This document shows, piece after piece, positions 43,370 to 53,793 of a DNA stretch of 64,000 bases. The number at the start of each line of letters is the position of its first letter. The stretch's first letter is position 1. The DNA is from Acanthosepion pharaonis. Its lineage: Eukaryota > Mollusca > Cephalopoda > Sepiida > Sepiidae. Both the position numbers and the translations under genes were made by a program. The stretch is taken from contig CAHIKZ030000251.1 in assembly GCA_903632075.3 (NCBI GenBank), positions 65,001 through 129,000 on the forward strand, written 5' to 3'. Below the pieces are notes generated by a model. It worked only from the letters and a program-made list of their open reading frames with translations, made no database searches and was not told the origin of the DNA.

Positions 43370-44175
43370 AAATAAACCGGATGTTTAGCCAATATTTATT
43401 GCATATAAAATACATTTGTGGCCCAAAGCCGAAAATGGGGGTGGTGGGTAATGGGCCGAGGCTGGTCATCACTGACTATCTTATACCTAGCTAATCAGAT
43501 TCACAACCCATTCACTCATTACAATTTGCACATCCACCAAAAGAACCTATCCACCATCATTTAATCCTCCATATGCCACAATGTTGCATACTCTCAGGAG
43601 ACACATAAAAAAATAGCCTATGACATAAAAATTAATAATTATAAAATTCTATATATAACAAATTGTCGATGATACGTAATGGGGGGGGGGGTGAACCCAA
43701 AACCAAAGTAAAATATCAAAACAAATGCACAAAATAAAAGATGGCGTCATTGCATTCTTCTCCATTTTTCTGTTTGAAAAATTATTTTCGAATTTTCAGG
43801 GAAAGGCGCTTTGTTACAAGATTAATGTTATCAACACATGACAGAACATTTGTACCCTGTTTACGTTTATCAATGCGTTTAATCAATTTTGGCGAATTAC
43901 ATGTCTTTGAGTCAAAAAATATACAATTATGTTGATTCCCAAAGAATGAATATTTCTAACATAAAATACATTTTGTAAACTAATGTTATCAGCAACTGCA
44001 TAATTTGTGTTTTATTATCTGTTGAGTGTATTTGTAATCTTGTTGTTTCAAATAAGAGATATTTTTAAGCTGAGGGAAAATTTCTCAAAACGTGTACTTG
44101 TGTATAATACCCCCCACCCATTTCTGCCATTAATTTTCGGTTAGAATTTCACGTATTATACACAAGGAAATTCGG
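43370..44175 (+). repeat. unknown dispersed repeat, copy 2 with insertion
   Basis: The start AATAAACCGGATGTTTAGCC (43373) and the main body (43740-44170) bracket about 330 bp not present in copy 1, including a G(10) run at 43681. Near the end CTTGTGTATAATA (44098-44110) and TATTATACACAAG (44155-44167) form a 13-bp inverted repeat. The element class is unknown. Confidence 0.7.
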
Positions 44176-44793
44176 TGTCGTACATCTTTTCTTGCTTCCT
44201 TTTCTGACCCGTTTACCTTATTTAGTCACTATCTTGATCGGCTCTTGGGCCTTGTATTTTTCGTGAACAGTAGTATAAAATCATCATCTTTTTTTCATAG
44301 CTTCTAGTGTTCACTTATTGCTATTTTCTTTATATTCCTCAATTATAGCAGTTGCTTCATGAATTGTCAATTTGTCATCTATATTTTCTCTCTTGCTTGT
44401 TTTTGAGTTTTCCTGAAATTTGCTGATGTCTTCCTTGATCGTATGGGGCATTTCTTTTTTTTTCTTTTTTTTTTGTTTATGACAATCATTTTATCTTAAT
44501 TTAAAATCTAATTTGACTTTCTGACCGCTTCTTATATTAACCCTATTTACGACAGCTCCATCTTTGATCAAACCCGGCTTTGTCAGCATTTTTATGTGAA
44601 CGTCGAAAACGATTTTCATTTGTTAGAATTGTTTTCATTCGTAACGCGAGCACAAAGAAGAGAGGGTCAATTGCTATCTTCTATTTTCTATTCACGGTCT
44701 ACTGATGATAAGCTTTTGAGAGGCAGGGCTGCATACAGCTTTTGTCATAAGCACAGTGTAATTACAAAATTACTTTAAAAGCCGTCATTTTTC
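44176..44793. other. LINE tail scrap and unassigned sequence
   Basis: GGCTCTTGGGCCTTGTATTT (44240) resembles the LINE tail at 30553 and 45435. A 60-codon frame at 44596 is not recognised. Confidence 0.4.
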
Positions 44794-44956
44794 ATGGCCG
44801 CCTCGATGGTACGAGTGATGCAATCGATAGCCGCTCGGAATAAGAAATCGGAGAGTCGAGTTCCGATACCAGACCAGTTCCAATTCCATTCAGTTACACG
44901 TAAATACCTTTGGGAAAGGTACGGATCCATTCGTCTCCCTTAGCTATGGGTTAAAT
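44794..44956 (+). repeat. tRNA-headed SINE
   Basis: The head GGCCGCCTCGATGGTACGAG then GAGAGTCGAGTTCCGATACC resembles a tRNA with B box GAGTTCCGATACC. The body GTAAATACCTTTGGGAAAGG and TTAGCTATGGGTTAAAT is shared with 21281-21330 and 60385-60410. Confidence 0.65.
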
Positions 44957-45494
44957 CATAGGACAGAGTGTAGCCTTGGTTGGTAATCAGTCTAGAAGGA
45001 CAACTGAAAACTTTTCAGTTTTGATAGTGTTCAAAATCGTTTACGCTGTCTTGTGGAGGAATACCTATTTTCAACTCTACAACATAGCCCCTAGTGATCT
45101 AATGTTTTAACACATGGCAAACGTTCAGGTGAGCTACACAAGTTCAGATATTTACACCTAGGACACGCCAGGTTAATTCCGCAGAAGAAAGTTGCCCACA
45201 TTTCCTCTGTATTCCAAATGTTAGGAGGAATTTCCAGTCATCTATCTTCAAGAATAGCTACTCTGTAGAACAGACTCCTGCGTGTGTACTTCCCTTAGTA
45301 CTACAATCTTAACTTCTCCAAGTCAATCATCAGTCATTATCCATCTGCCTTGTCCTCTAATATCCACTTCTTAACATTTCTTTTTTTTTAATTTATATTG
45401 CATACCTCAGTCATCATTAATATTTTAGCTCTATTTTGAGTGGCTCTCGAGCTTTGTGTTGCATGCATTTTTGTATAAAAATCGACTGGTATGA
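44957..45494 (+). pseudogene. LINE 3' end, heavily decayed
   Basis: Only the end is clear: TCCTGCGTGTGTACTTCCC then TTAGTACTACAATCTTAACT, coding a CVYFP-YYNLNFSKSI-like block (45280-45340) comparable to CFPDHYNFSVFKSRVN. The tail GAGTGGCTCTCGAGCTTTGT (45432) matches other copies. Confidence 0.5.
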
Positions 45495-45954
45495 TTCAGT
45501 AGGCATTTTATCATAGTTTAATCCTATCCTAACAGAAGCTGTAATAGAGATCGAACTCAGTCCCTGGCTATTTAGTTCAAGGTTGACGTTTAAAGGGAGG
45601 ATCCATGTCAGTTAATATTCCACAGTTCTATCCACCTTTCTTCAAGATTGCTTGACTTATCAGCACCCCAGGGACCAGGGGGGCTGATACGATTTAATAA
45701 ACATTTCACTCCAAGAATCCACGAATCTCGTGGATTGAATAAAGGGCTCGATACGAAATTCCAAGAAGTTAAGCCAATATGAAGAGAGACAGCTAGAGAA
45801 GGCCGCAGAAGACAACGGTCGAAACGTTGTGCGTACAAAAACCAAGGGGACCATGCTCTTCTGGATAGAAAAAGCACGTTATTAAGCATAGCTGGGTTTT
45901 AAATGTCAGTTTGAAAGGAGAATTTAACATACTGTGTCCGTCTTGGGTATGACG
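45495..45954. other. unassigned interval
   Basis: GGTCGAAACGTTGTGCG (45817) is a weak hammerhead-like strand; stems cannot be completed. No gene. Confidence 0.4.
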
Positions 45955-46070
45955 ATAATCAACATTCGACAGCAAGGACTCTGATAAGGAAGTTTTGATG
46001 AGCGTAGAACCACTTCTTAATTGCTAGTGTTCCCAGATCTACCCTGACCCGGCGTGGTAATACCTGTCAG
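45955..46070 (-). repeat. dispersed repeat, inverted copy of 20413-20560
   Basis: The minus strand reads ACCCTGACAGGTATTACCAC, GGGTCAGGGTAGATCTGGGA and TTATCGTCATACCCAAGAC, parallel to the plus-strand copy at 20413. Confidence 0.65.
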
Positions 46071-46680
46071 GGTCCAACTTATGGGCAAATAGTTAACTAT
46101 CAAAAGGGGTCAAAACACTATGAAAGTATAAAAATAGGTTTTAATACCAGCAATACTTTTTTGGAAAAATTTTACTAGCAATACATTTTTGAAACAAAAA
46201 AATATAACTAGTAATATATTTTTTAAAATAAATATTACCAGCAATAAAAATCTTGTCGGAAATTAAATAACCCATTGAAGTTGATATGCCGTAAACCAAA
46301 CCAAACCAAAGTAAAACCATAATTTGTTCCCTTAAATACTCCGCTAGGCATTGGTGCCATCTTAACTCCAGATTCGACAACAAATTCTAATTTCTTAAAC
46401 ACATAACTACTATGAATTTTACTTGTACTGAGGAAATTCTTAATGAAAAGGGGCGTTTGGCATTTATTAAACAAAGAATCACACTTGCATTTGACTCCCC
46501 TGGTCTTCCATAGTCTCTCGAGATTAACGGGGGCTACTTATATTCCTCCCACTTGGCAATAATCAGCAACTAATTCCTTCGTGAGATGACTTATTTCCTT
46601 TTATACTGGCCTTTTACCAGACTAAACGAAAAGTACTAATTTACCGGGTGAAGGGAACGGGTCAGCTGATTATGGTCATG
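46071..46680. other. AT-rich interval with LINE tail
   Basis: 46235-46315 is a copy of the tail at 32280-32350 (GCAATAAAAATCTTGTCGG, AATAACCCATTGAAGTTGAT). ATTTTT..ACCAGCAATA words repeat at 46145-46240. Confidence 0.6.
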
Positions 46681-46803
46681 ATTTTCTAAGCATAGCTTAG
46701 GTGTGGCACAAGGCCTTAAGTGTGGGGCACCCAATGAGAATCGAACTTATTATTCAATCATAATTGATCTAGTAAGACAAGCTTGTTAGGCACGTCGAAG
46801 TTC
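46681..46803 (-). repeat. single tRNA-derived SINE copy
   Basis: Same family as the tandem run at 1259-1725: minus-strand B box AAGTTCGATTCTCATTGGG (complement of 46730-46748) and the linker TAAGCATAGCTTAGGTGTGG on the plus strand. Confidence 0.65.
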
Positions 46804-46904
46804 CCCATGCGACTGATTATGATGATGACGATGCGCAAGTTTAATAAAATCAATGACAAGACGTATCGTTTTTGTTTTTACTCCTCTTTGTATTTTCGTT
46901 ACCA

Positions 46905-47665
46905 GGTATAGCTCGGGTTACGTCGTTTCGAGTTAAGTCGTCCTCGATTATACGTCGTTTGTAGAGAAATAAAAATCAAGTTTAAGGCATTTTATTCGAC
47001 TTTAAGTCTGTCCGACACAAATAGTGAAGTCGTAAGAAAAGCGTTAAATTAACATAAAATCATGTTACTGTACAATAAATAAGAATAAAAGTATATAAAA
47101 TCATATTAAGATACGTAGATTTACAATAAATGTTAATATATAATCATCATAAATCCTAGAGAATGAAATATGAAAACATCTGTGACTCTGTGTTGTCGTC
47201 TTATTTAACGGTATTTAAGAGTTCAACATTGGCGTTTTCCACGGTAGTTCCAATATCTACCATTTGGCGGCGTTGTCAGCGCCACTCGTGATTCCCGCGA
47301 AATTGAAATCCAGTTTAGTTTAGGCATGCGCACGGTATACGTCTGCTTATCGCCTACGCTCTCATTCTCATTCATTTGTGACTTTATATTTTGTCCCAAT
47401 GACTCCTAAGAAATTCCCTATTGCAAGTGCTAAGCATCATGCTATAACACTGGACGATAAACTTAATATGATAAAACGCCAGCGTAATACTATATCGTTG
47501 ATAAATTATTTTATTCAGAATACTGTATGTACATATCATAAATATTGTAATATATAATGGGGAGTGGTTGTTTGCGGTTTATACTGTGGTTATTTTGATA
47601 TAAGTCGTTTTTCGAACAAAGTCGTGACCTTTGGAACCAATTAACGACGTAAGGTGAGGTATATG
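46905..47665 (+). mobile_element. pogo/CENP-B-type MITE
   Basis: The left end CAGGTATAGCTCGGGTTACG (46912) is matched, inverted, by CGTAAGGTGAGGTATATG (47649-47666), and inner words ACGTCGTT/AACGACGT and GTCGTTT agree. The interior holds the first exon-like start of a Tigger/CENP-B-like transposase at 47399. The rest of the gene is missing. Confidence 0.65.
47399..47557 (+). pseudogene. start of CENP-B/Tigger-like transposase
   Basis: 52 codons: MTPKKFPIASAKHHAITLDD then KLNMIKRQRNTISLINYF. The opening (M.PK......K.ITL..KL..IKR) is the first helix of the CENP-B/Tigger-type N-terminal domain. Identity is lost after residue 30, consistent with an internal deletion junction. Confidence 0.65.
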
Positions 47666-47799
47666 TGTATTCACCTTAGCCTTGTGATAAATAATGTGTG
47701 TAAATAAAAAATTGAAGCATTGATATTCAAAATGGCCTTCAGTCTATTGTTAACTGAGGCAAGAGATGGCTTGTTAACTTTAACGCCTCCCAAACTATA

Positions 47800-48050
47800 C
47801 ATTTCTCTATTAATCAAATGGGAGACCCCCACCTTTCCTTGCATCAGGAATGCTTGATTCTAACTTCTACGAAAGTGACTCATTGCGCCTTCTACAACTA
47901 ACATTCTTGGCTGAATTGAAGTCAAAAGACTATATCAAACCCATTGCTAGGTTGGCTAGAATCTACTTTACATATCTATAAATCTACCATTCGTTCAATC
48001 CTTAGAATATTGCTGCCACGTGTGGCCTAGGGCTTCTGCTCTTGACTTGA
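47800..48050 (+). pseudogene. LINE pol fragment, left of nested RTE
   Basis: ELKSKDYIKPIARLARIYFT (about 47915) then, across a frameshift, IYKSTIRSIL-EYCCHVW-like coding (47965-48025) and SALDL at the break. It continues at 49115 as ALYLERPDKIQRKS. Intact relatives read ..Y.STIRP.MEYC.H.W.GAPS..L..LDK.Q.. Confidence 0.75.
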
Positions 48051-49114
48051 CTTTTATCGATTTTCACCCTGGTCGGGTTGAACTGGCTTCCTCCCGAGCA
48101 AGTACAGCATTACGGACCATCGCTGCCCACGCTCGCCGATCCTGGGCCAGGTCACACGAAATGGCGAGCCAATCGCGATTCCATCGTCGAAGACCAACTA
48201 CTTGTGGACCCTATAGTACTGCTAGGCCATCCTTGATTGTGCTAGCCCACGTCCTTAGCTGCCCACCGACACGTTTTCGCCAGACAGGAAGAGAAGGAGG
48301 GAGAAATACATCGCGGATGAACTCTCAATCCAGGCGTCGAGCTGCGTGCCTGAACCATCGGAGACGACGCTGGAGCAGGACGGGTGGAAGAGGACGGAGA
48401 CTCTGGGGACGACGTAGAGTGGCCGTGGGCACACGATCGATTCGGCGGCATCGTAGAATGCAGAGAAGGCAATCGTTGTCGAACAATTCAAGCCTTCATA
48501 GGTCAACCGCTCTAAGTGGCCACGTTTCGCAGCCATAGAGAAGGATAGTCCGAACAATAGCCTGATAGATGCGCCCCTTCGTAGCCGTGGAAATCTCCCA
48601 TCGCCCCAATAGTGACCGCTTGAGACGCACGAATGCGGACCTTTCAGCTCCTATACGGCGTTCAACCTCAGCAGCAGCCTGCCCGGATTGTATAATGGTT
48701 GAACCGAAATAGACGAAAGACTGCTCGTCCTCCAGATTGACCCTGTCCAGTGTCAGTGGCTGCCAGCTGACTAGATCAACCAGGGACGGCATAACTTTGG
48801 TCTTCGAGGCATTGATGGTCACACCCACATCCCGTGCTGCAGTTTGCACACGGTTGAGCGCAGCTTGCACATCGTCACAGTTCGATCCGACCAAGACAAT
48901 GTCATCCGCGTAGGCCAGATCAGACACTCCGACATTCCGACCAACCGCAACTCCAGCGTAGTCCCGCAGGGCCTTGATGAGAATGTAGTCGATTGTATAG
49001 TTAAATAAGATAGGGGATAGGGGTGAACCCGTGCCGCACACCAATCTTCACCACAAACGTCTCCGACTCCTCACACTCCGATTCCTCACGCTCCGACTTC
49101 CTTTATGAGCGAGG
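48051..49114 (-). mobile_element. 5'-truncated RTE-type LINE nested in another LINE
   Basis: The insertion is bounded by GCTCTTGACTTGA (48038-48050) and GCTCTTTACTTAG (49115-49127), 11 of 13 identical, a plausible target-site duplication. The 3' end lies about 13 bp beyond the stop codon, as expected for RTE elements with very short 3' tails. The 5' 60 bp (49053-49114) are a tandem TCCGACTCCTCACAC-like repeat of unknown origin. Confidence 0.65.
48064..49045 (-). pseudogene. RTE reverse transcriptase, palm to C-terminus
   Basis: One continuous frame of 327 codons with only three stops. It opens at the conserved GSPLSPILFNYTID and has the catalytic box DLAYADDIVLVGSN (residues ~43-56), TINASKTKVM, FVYFGSTI, RLKRSLLGRWEIS and TILLYGCETWPLRAVDL, a stop (48496), then RRLELFDNDCLLCI, a second stop, VGGQLRTWASTIKDGLAVL, a third stop, and WNRDWLAISCDLAQDRRAWA up to a terminal TGA (48064). 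Two of the stops fit CGA to TGA decay. The YADD residues are intact. The fingers and endonuclease are missing (5' truncation). GC is clearly higher than the surroundings, suggesting a younger insertion. Confidence 0.88.
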
Positions 49115-49600
49115 GCTCTTTACTTAGAGCGCCCTGATAAAATCCAAAGAAAATCAGCAATATTATTGGCTCTATTCTAGCGTCACGGCTTCAGTCTCTT
49201 TTCCACCGCCGTAAGGTTGCCTCTCTGGGCCTTTTCTATAAATACATTCATAATATTTATTCGGGTAGTCTCTTCATTATAGTGCTCAAATTCTTTGAAT
49301 TTAAGCTCAGTACTTGACTGGTTACGAGGTCTCATCAATTTACAGTTGAGTTGGCTAACTATAATTTCTATGCTAACAGTTACTTTACTCGTACTTCTCG
49401 CTTGTGGAACTCCCTTCAAGTTCCATGCACTCCAGTTAACTTTAATCTTCAAACATTTAAATGCAATGTCAATCGCTATCTGCTGTCGTCCTGTTTCATC
49501 TTTTGTTCTCGACTTTTAGCAATGTTCCTGATTCTAACTCTCCCGCGCCCACGTTGTACCTTTATTGCCTTGATTGGGGGCGAAATCGATTTTTTTTAAA
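49115..49600 (+). pseudogene. LINE pol fragment, right of nested RTE
   Basis: ALYLERPDKIQRKSAILLAL (49115) resumes the interrupted LINE, followed by RLPLWAF-NTFI (49210-49250) and the usual end LLACGTPFKFH / FTRTSRLWNSLQVPCTPVNF then NLQTFKCNVNRYLLSS (49390-49490). Confidence 0.8.
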
Positions 49601-49604
49601 ATTA

Positions 49605-49970
49605 CAGGGTGACCCCAAAAAACGGGAACTTTTTAACAATCCAATAAAACCAAGAGTGATGGAAGAAAAATATTTTATTCATAGTAATTGAAACCTTAAA
49701 ACATGCCATTTAGGAAACAATGATGGGATTTTCATTTTTTACAAATTACGTCCTGTAGATGGCGTCCTCCTGTACGAATGCGTTCTTGAAATCTGTTGTT
49801 GTCATTCCTCATTGACTGCTGCAACATCTCAGCTGGGATACTGTGAATTTCATCTTGAATTCTAAATGGCGATATGTTTACTTGCTCAAGGTTACTGTCT
49901 CGCAGTGTTGCCACTTGCACACGTCTGGCAATATGCACTTCAAAAATTCACGTTTTTTGGGGTCACCTTG
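49605..49970 (-). mobile_element. mariner-type MITE, 366 bp
   Basis: The ends CAGGGTGACCCCAAAAAACG (49605) and the inverted TTTTTTGGGGTCACCTTG (49970) are near-perfect, with TA duplications at 49603-49604 and 49971-49972. The minus strand carries RRVQVATLRDSNLEQVNISP then FRIQDEIHSIPAEMLQQSMR, a short C-terminal-side piece of a mariner-like protein. It is better preserved than the copy at 7656. Confidence 0.88.
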
Positions 49971-49972
49971 TA

Positions 49973-50509
49973 TAATAACTCTTCATAATTCTATGAGAAT
50001 TGAACACTAGATCTTGAACAATGAATTTTCTTCTATATCCTGTTTCTTTTCAAGGCTTGGGTAGTCATGACTCTCCACACCCTCCTGTTCTTTAAGACCA
50101 TATTGTACGATTGATTAGTGTGGCCTTATACCAGTCTAAGATAAGCTATTAAATGACGATTCAAATTTGTATTTTTAACAAATAAGGGAATATCCCGTTA
50201 GTTATCTTTAATTGCTAACTAAAACTGTAAGCGCCAGTTTTGTTATAAAACAAAACGGAATTGGTGAGTATTTTTATTCAATTTTAATTTTATTCAAGCG
50301 AAATAAATTCGTTAATGTGGAGTTTCTCTCTTTGTTTCTCCACACCAGCCGAAAGCAAGACTGTATTTACGGCCTCTGGGGAGAAGAACAACGTTTTTTC
50401 AATCAAAAATAATTAAATGTTCTAAATAATTGACAGATTGGCGTATATCGATTTCAACTTGAAATTCTCCAATGTCTTAAAAAAAATTAAATACAAACAA
50501 ATACCGCAT
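49973..50509. other. AT-rich interval
   Basis: No gene or known repeat recognised. Confidence 0.4.
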
Positions 50510-51100
50510 CATCGAAGTAAACATTATTATTTTACTATTTACATTATTCGGATTATTGTCCTCATCTTTGTCGCCATATTTATTTCAACGTTTCTGCCCT
50601 TCAGTATCTGTCTATATTTCTGAGATGAGGTATTATGTACACTATTTACATTATTCGGACTATTGTCCTCATCTCTGTCGCCATATTTATTACAACGTTT
50701 CGGCCCTTCAGTATCTGTCTATATTTCTGAGATGCGGTATTATGTACACTATTTACATTATTCGGACTATTGTCCTCATCTTTGGGGCCATATTTATTAC
50801 AACGTTTCGGCCCTTCAGTATCTGTCTATATTTCTGAGATGAGGTATTATGTACACTATTTACATTATTCGGACTATTGTCCTCATCTTTGTCGCCATAT
50901 TTATTACAACGTTTCGGCCCTTCAGTATCTGTCTATATTTCTGAGATGAGGTATTATGTACACTATTTACATTATTCGGACTATTGTCCTCATCTTTGTC
51001 GCCATATCTATTACAACGTTTCGGCCCTTCAGTATCTGTCTATATTTCTGAGATGAGGTATTATGTACACTATTTACATTATTCGGACTATTGTCCTCAT
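50510..51100. repeat. 107-bp tandem repeat, ~5.5 copies
   Basis: The word TATTATGTACACTATTTACA starts at 50631, 50738, 50845, 50952 and 51059, exactly 107 bp apart. Copies are nearly identical. On the minus strand each unit has ACTGAAGGGCCGAAACGTTG and GATGAGGACAATAGTCCGAA, both resembling collapsed hammerhead cores. The array fuses to unrelated sequence at 51100. Confidence 0.95.
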
Positions 51101-51354
51101 CCGGAACAAAATTTCCGCCCTCCATTGAAAAATTAATCCTGGCGTTTTCCTGAAACCGAATGCTCCCCTCAGGTACCATGAATATCTCACCTATGTTTTG
51201 TGGTGAAAGTAAGAAGAACCTGATGCGCCAAGCATGTAAAATCTCCGAGCTGGCACTTTGTTGCATAAGATATCTGCCCACCATCTTTGCCTTATTGAAC
51301 TACTGCAAGGAAATTTGGGTCACTGTGTCGTGCCAAAAAGTTTTCCTCGTCACA

Positions 51355-51880
51355 GTCCAGGTTGCACATTTATAAATCTACCATTCGCCCGTACATTGAA
51401 TAATGTTGCCATATCTGGTCTGGTGTTCCTGATATTCATCTTGAGGTTCTTGACAAAATCCAAAGAAGAACCAGACATCACAACGTCACTCACTTTCTCA
51501 CCAACGTGCTCTGTCTTTTCTGCAATTACTTTTATAGCAACTGTTCTGACGATCTTTTTTCCCCTGGTGCACAACTAAACGAATTTAAGCGTGCTACTAG
51601 ATTGGCAACTAGGTCCCACCATTTTAATGTTAAAATCGATAAATGCAACCGCCAATTCAATCTCAACAGTTTATTTTCTCGCACTTCCCACCTGTGGAAC
51701 TTCCGTTTACCCTCTTCACTGGTAAGTGCAATCTTCAGAAATTTAGATACAACTTGAACCATATTTTTGTCCTTTCCTCACTCTTTCCTATTCTCAGTCT
51801 TGTCTTTCACTTTCATTTTTACTTTCACTTCCCGCAAGTCCCACTGCGTACTAGTCGTATGACCGCTTTGCTTGAGGTGA
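51355..51880 (+). pseudogene. LINE pol C-terminal part (jockey/CR1-like)
   Basis: INLPFARTLNNVAISGLVFL (51375, a decayed STIRP.IE.CCHIW block), LDKIQRRTRHHNVT-like (51450), CSDDLFSPGAQLNEFKRATR then LATRSHHFNVKIDKCNRQFN (51543-51660), and FSRTSHLWNFRLPSSLVSAI (51676). Several frameshifts. The upstream 51100-51350 was not assigned. Confidence 0.78.
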
Positions 51881-52116
51881 AACAAGTTCATTAAAGGTAA
51901 ATATGACCTTACTTGTTTGTGTAGCTCTTCGTAGATAAGCGGTCAAAACATATCAGGTCAGACGGTAGTTTCTCCCGCAAGGAGGCGGTTGGCACTACCG
52001 GAGGCCCTTTTTTAAAATAAAATTTTCTAGGATATTGAGGTCTGTAGACGAAACAAACACTATTCCAAATAAGGGGAGCCTCTACTCAAATATGATTATG
52101 CACTAGAAATAATATT

Positions 52117-52222
<106 letters not shown>

Positions 52223-52299
52223 TTGGTGCATAATTATCAGGCGTGTTTTGTAGGCTAGTTGTTTGTTAATAAAAATTGTTGTTTTGTTTATTTTGAGAC

Positions 52300-52408
52300 T
52301 CTCCAAATGATGTCAAATAGGTCAGGTTTCGATCCCGGCTTGAAGCAAACGCTTGTCTGGCTACATTGATTACCTATGATACAGCGTAACAATCTGTTTG
52401 TGGATGAC

Positions 52409-52409
<1 letters not shown>
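52300..52409 (+). repeat. hammerhead SINE-like repeat, degraded copy
   Basis: AAATAGGTCAGGTTTCGATC (B-box-like) then ACGCTTGTCTGGCTACATTG, ATTACCTATGATACAGCGTA and CAATCTGTTTGTGGATGACT before (TA)n. Colinear with 60965-61050 and 60700-60765, but the core is ATTGATTA and GAAAC has become GTAAC. Confidence 0.65.
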
Positions 52410-52450
<41 letters not shown>

Positions 52451-52478
52451 AAGAGAGAGAGACAGAGAGAGAGAGAAA
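52410..52478. repeat. (TA)n(GA)n array
   Basis: TA 52410-52434, GA with interruptions to 52478. Confidence 0.95.
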
Positions 52479-53260
52479 ATGCTTTTCTAAACGTTTTTTT
52501 AGTTTTCGTTTCATCGTCAAATTGTTTCATTTGATATAATTTGTGTTACTTTTTATTAATTACTTTTCTTTTTCTTCCATTCTCTGTTCTTCGTTTTTTA
52601 TCGTTAATTATACTTCTTTTTGTGCTGTCTATTTATGTTCTTTTTGCTAATTACTTTTAAATGCGATGAGTCTTTTTGATACGTTAACGATTTTTTCTGA
52701 GACCTTTTTAACGTTTGTTTTTTTTTCCAATTGAAAATGTCTCTTTCAATTTAACTTTTCTCACAGGCTGCTTCGTCGATAAATCTTTCAGTTTTTTTCT
52801 TATTACTGAAATTTATCAAATGCTTGCATTTTTATATGAATCCCTACTTTCACTTTCACTTTCCGTTTTTAAATTACATGTATTCTTAAGCGCCGTTTCT
52901 TTAATCGGATTTGCTTGCGTTTTCTCCCTCCCCCACCTTACCTCAGCGTCGTCAGATTTCGTGCCAAGGCAAATGAAAATGATGATCACTCATACAAATA
53001 GTGTCTTTAAAGTTCGTGGTGCCAAGCTAGACGAGATGAGTTCAGATATAAGCCTACAGGTGCAATATAGACAGGCCATCATATGTGATTAGCTTTATCG
53101 CTGGAACTGATGTTTAGCATCCACGTTCATTACCGATGGTTAGCTGAGTTGGTTGAGTCGTTACGTTTGTCTCCTTGACTCTCTTCAGGCCAATATATAC
53201 CAAAAGTACTCCGTCTTTTTAACCAGACAAAACACAGACACACAGACACACACACACACA
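52479..53260. other. T-rich interval
   Basis: A 125-codon frame at 52715 is rich in F, S and L, as expected from T-rich DNA. It is not accepted as a gene. A short CA run lies at 53235-53260. Confidence 0.45.
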
Positions 53261-53583
53261 TGTTACGGTTTTTTGTGTATATTATATGTAACTAGTGAGC
53301 GAGTCAAAGTGACTTAATTCCCTTTATAGTCTACCAATAGAAGATTAACCAATCAAGAGCCGCAGAACACTTGATCCGTCGTGTATAAAGGCGGCCATCT
53401 TGTTTTCCTCCCTGGATGACCAGAGGCAACTTGTCCGGCGAACATGACAGACGGAAGAACTACGCTCTGCTACTTTGCTGCGATATACACTGCGAACCTG
53501 CACTACGCTTTCCTACTGTCTCCGAAATATTCACTGCCAACCTCTGGATTCTATACTCGAAGACGACCGTCATGAAAATGTCT
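53261..53583 (+). mobile_element. candidate solo or truncated LTR
   Basis: It begins TGTTACGGTTTTTTGTG directly after a CA run and has TATAAA (53383-53388) followed by a GC-rich transcribed-looking segment (GGCGGCCATCTTG, CTGGATGACCAGAGGC). The TG start and the TATA position suit an LTR. The far end is replaced by (CA)n, and no partner LTR is present. Confidence 0.4.
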
Positions 53584-53586
53584 AAC

Positions 53587-53662
<76 letters not shown>
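53587..53662. repeat. (CA)n(TA)n array
   Basis: CA with one break to 53627, then TA to 53662. Confidence 0.96.
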
Positions 53663-53664
<2 letters not shown>

Positions 53665-53730
53665 AGACGTTAGGAGGATTTGAGATAATTATAATTAAGT
53701 AATTCATCGAGTCTAGAAGAAACCTCAACA

Positions 53731-53793
53731 GAATGCAGAAAGCACTGTATGGCCGTTTCGTCCTATTTTGGAACTCATCAGCAGTGCGCATCC
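53731..53793 (-). ncRNA. hammerhead ribozyme motif, consensus core
   Basis: Minus strand, 5' to 3': GGATGC-GCACTG (53793-53782), core CTGATGA (53781-53775), stem II GTTC-CAAAATA-GGAC (53774-53760), GAAAC (53759-53755), GGCC, triplet ATA (53750-53748), stem I partner CAGTGC (53747-53742), bulge TTTCT, and GCATTC (53736-53731). Stem I is 12 bp with one G-T pair and a one-sided bulge, the kind that supports tertiary contacts. All invariant core bases are present, and the core and stem II loop resemble the schistosome hammerhead. Stem III is weak (only the A-U pair, then self-complementary GGCC), so it may act best as a dimer. AUA is an allowed but less favoured triplet. Confidence 0.8.

Noticed and set aside
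45795..45840. Hammerhead-like GGTCGAAACGTTGT
   Set aside because: Only GAAAC and a 3-bp stem II can be drawn; no CTGANGA core and no stem I.
48020..48538. 172-residue arginine-rich open frame on the plus strand
   Set aside because: It is the exact antisense of the C-terminal part of the RTE pol on the minus strand, which shows conserved motifs; the plus frame is a shadow.
52021..52065. Hammerhead-like GTCTGTAGACGAAAC
   Set aside because: Stem II is fine (GTC/GAC) but the core is absent and stem I does not pair.
52715..53092. 125-residue hydrophobic frame, possible membrane protein
   Set aside because: Composition follows the T-rich DNA; no start context, splice signals or recognised motif.
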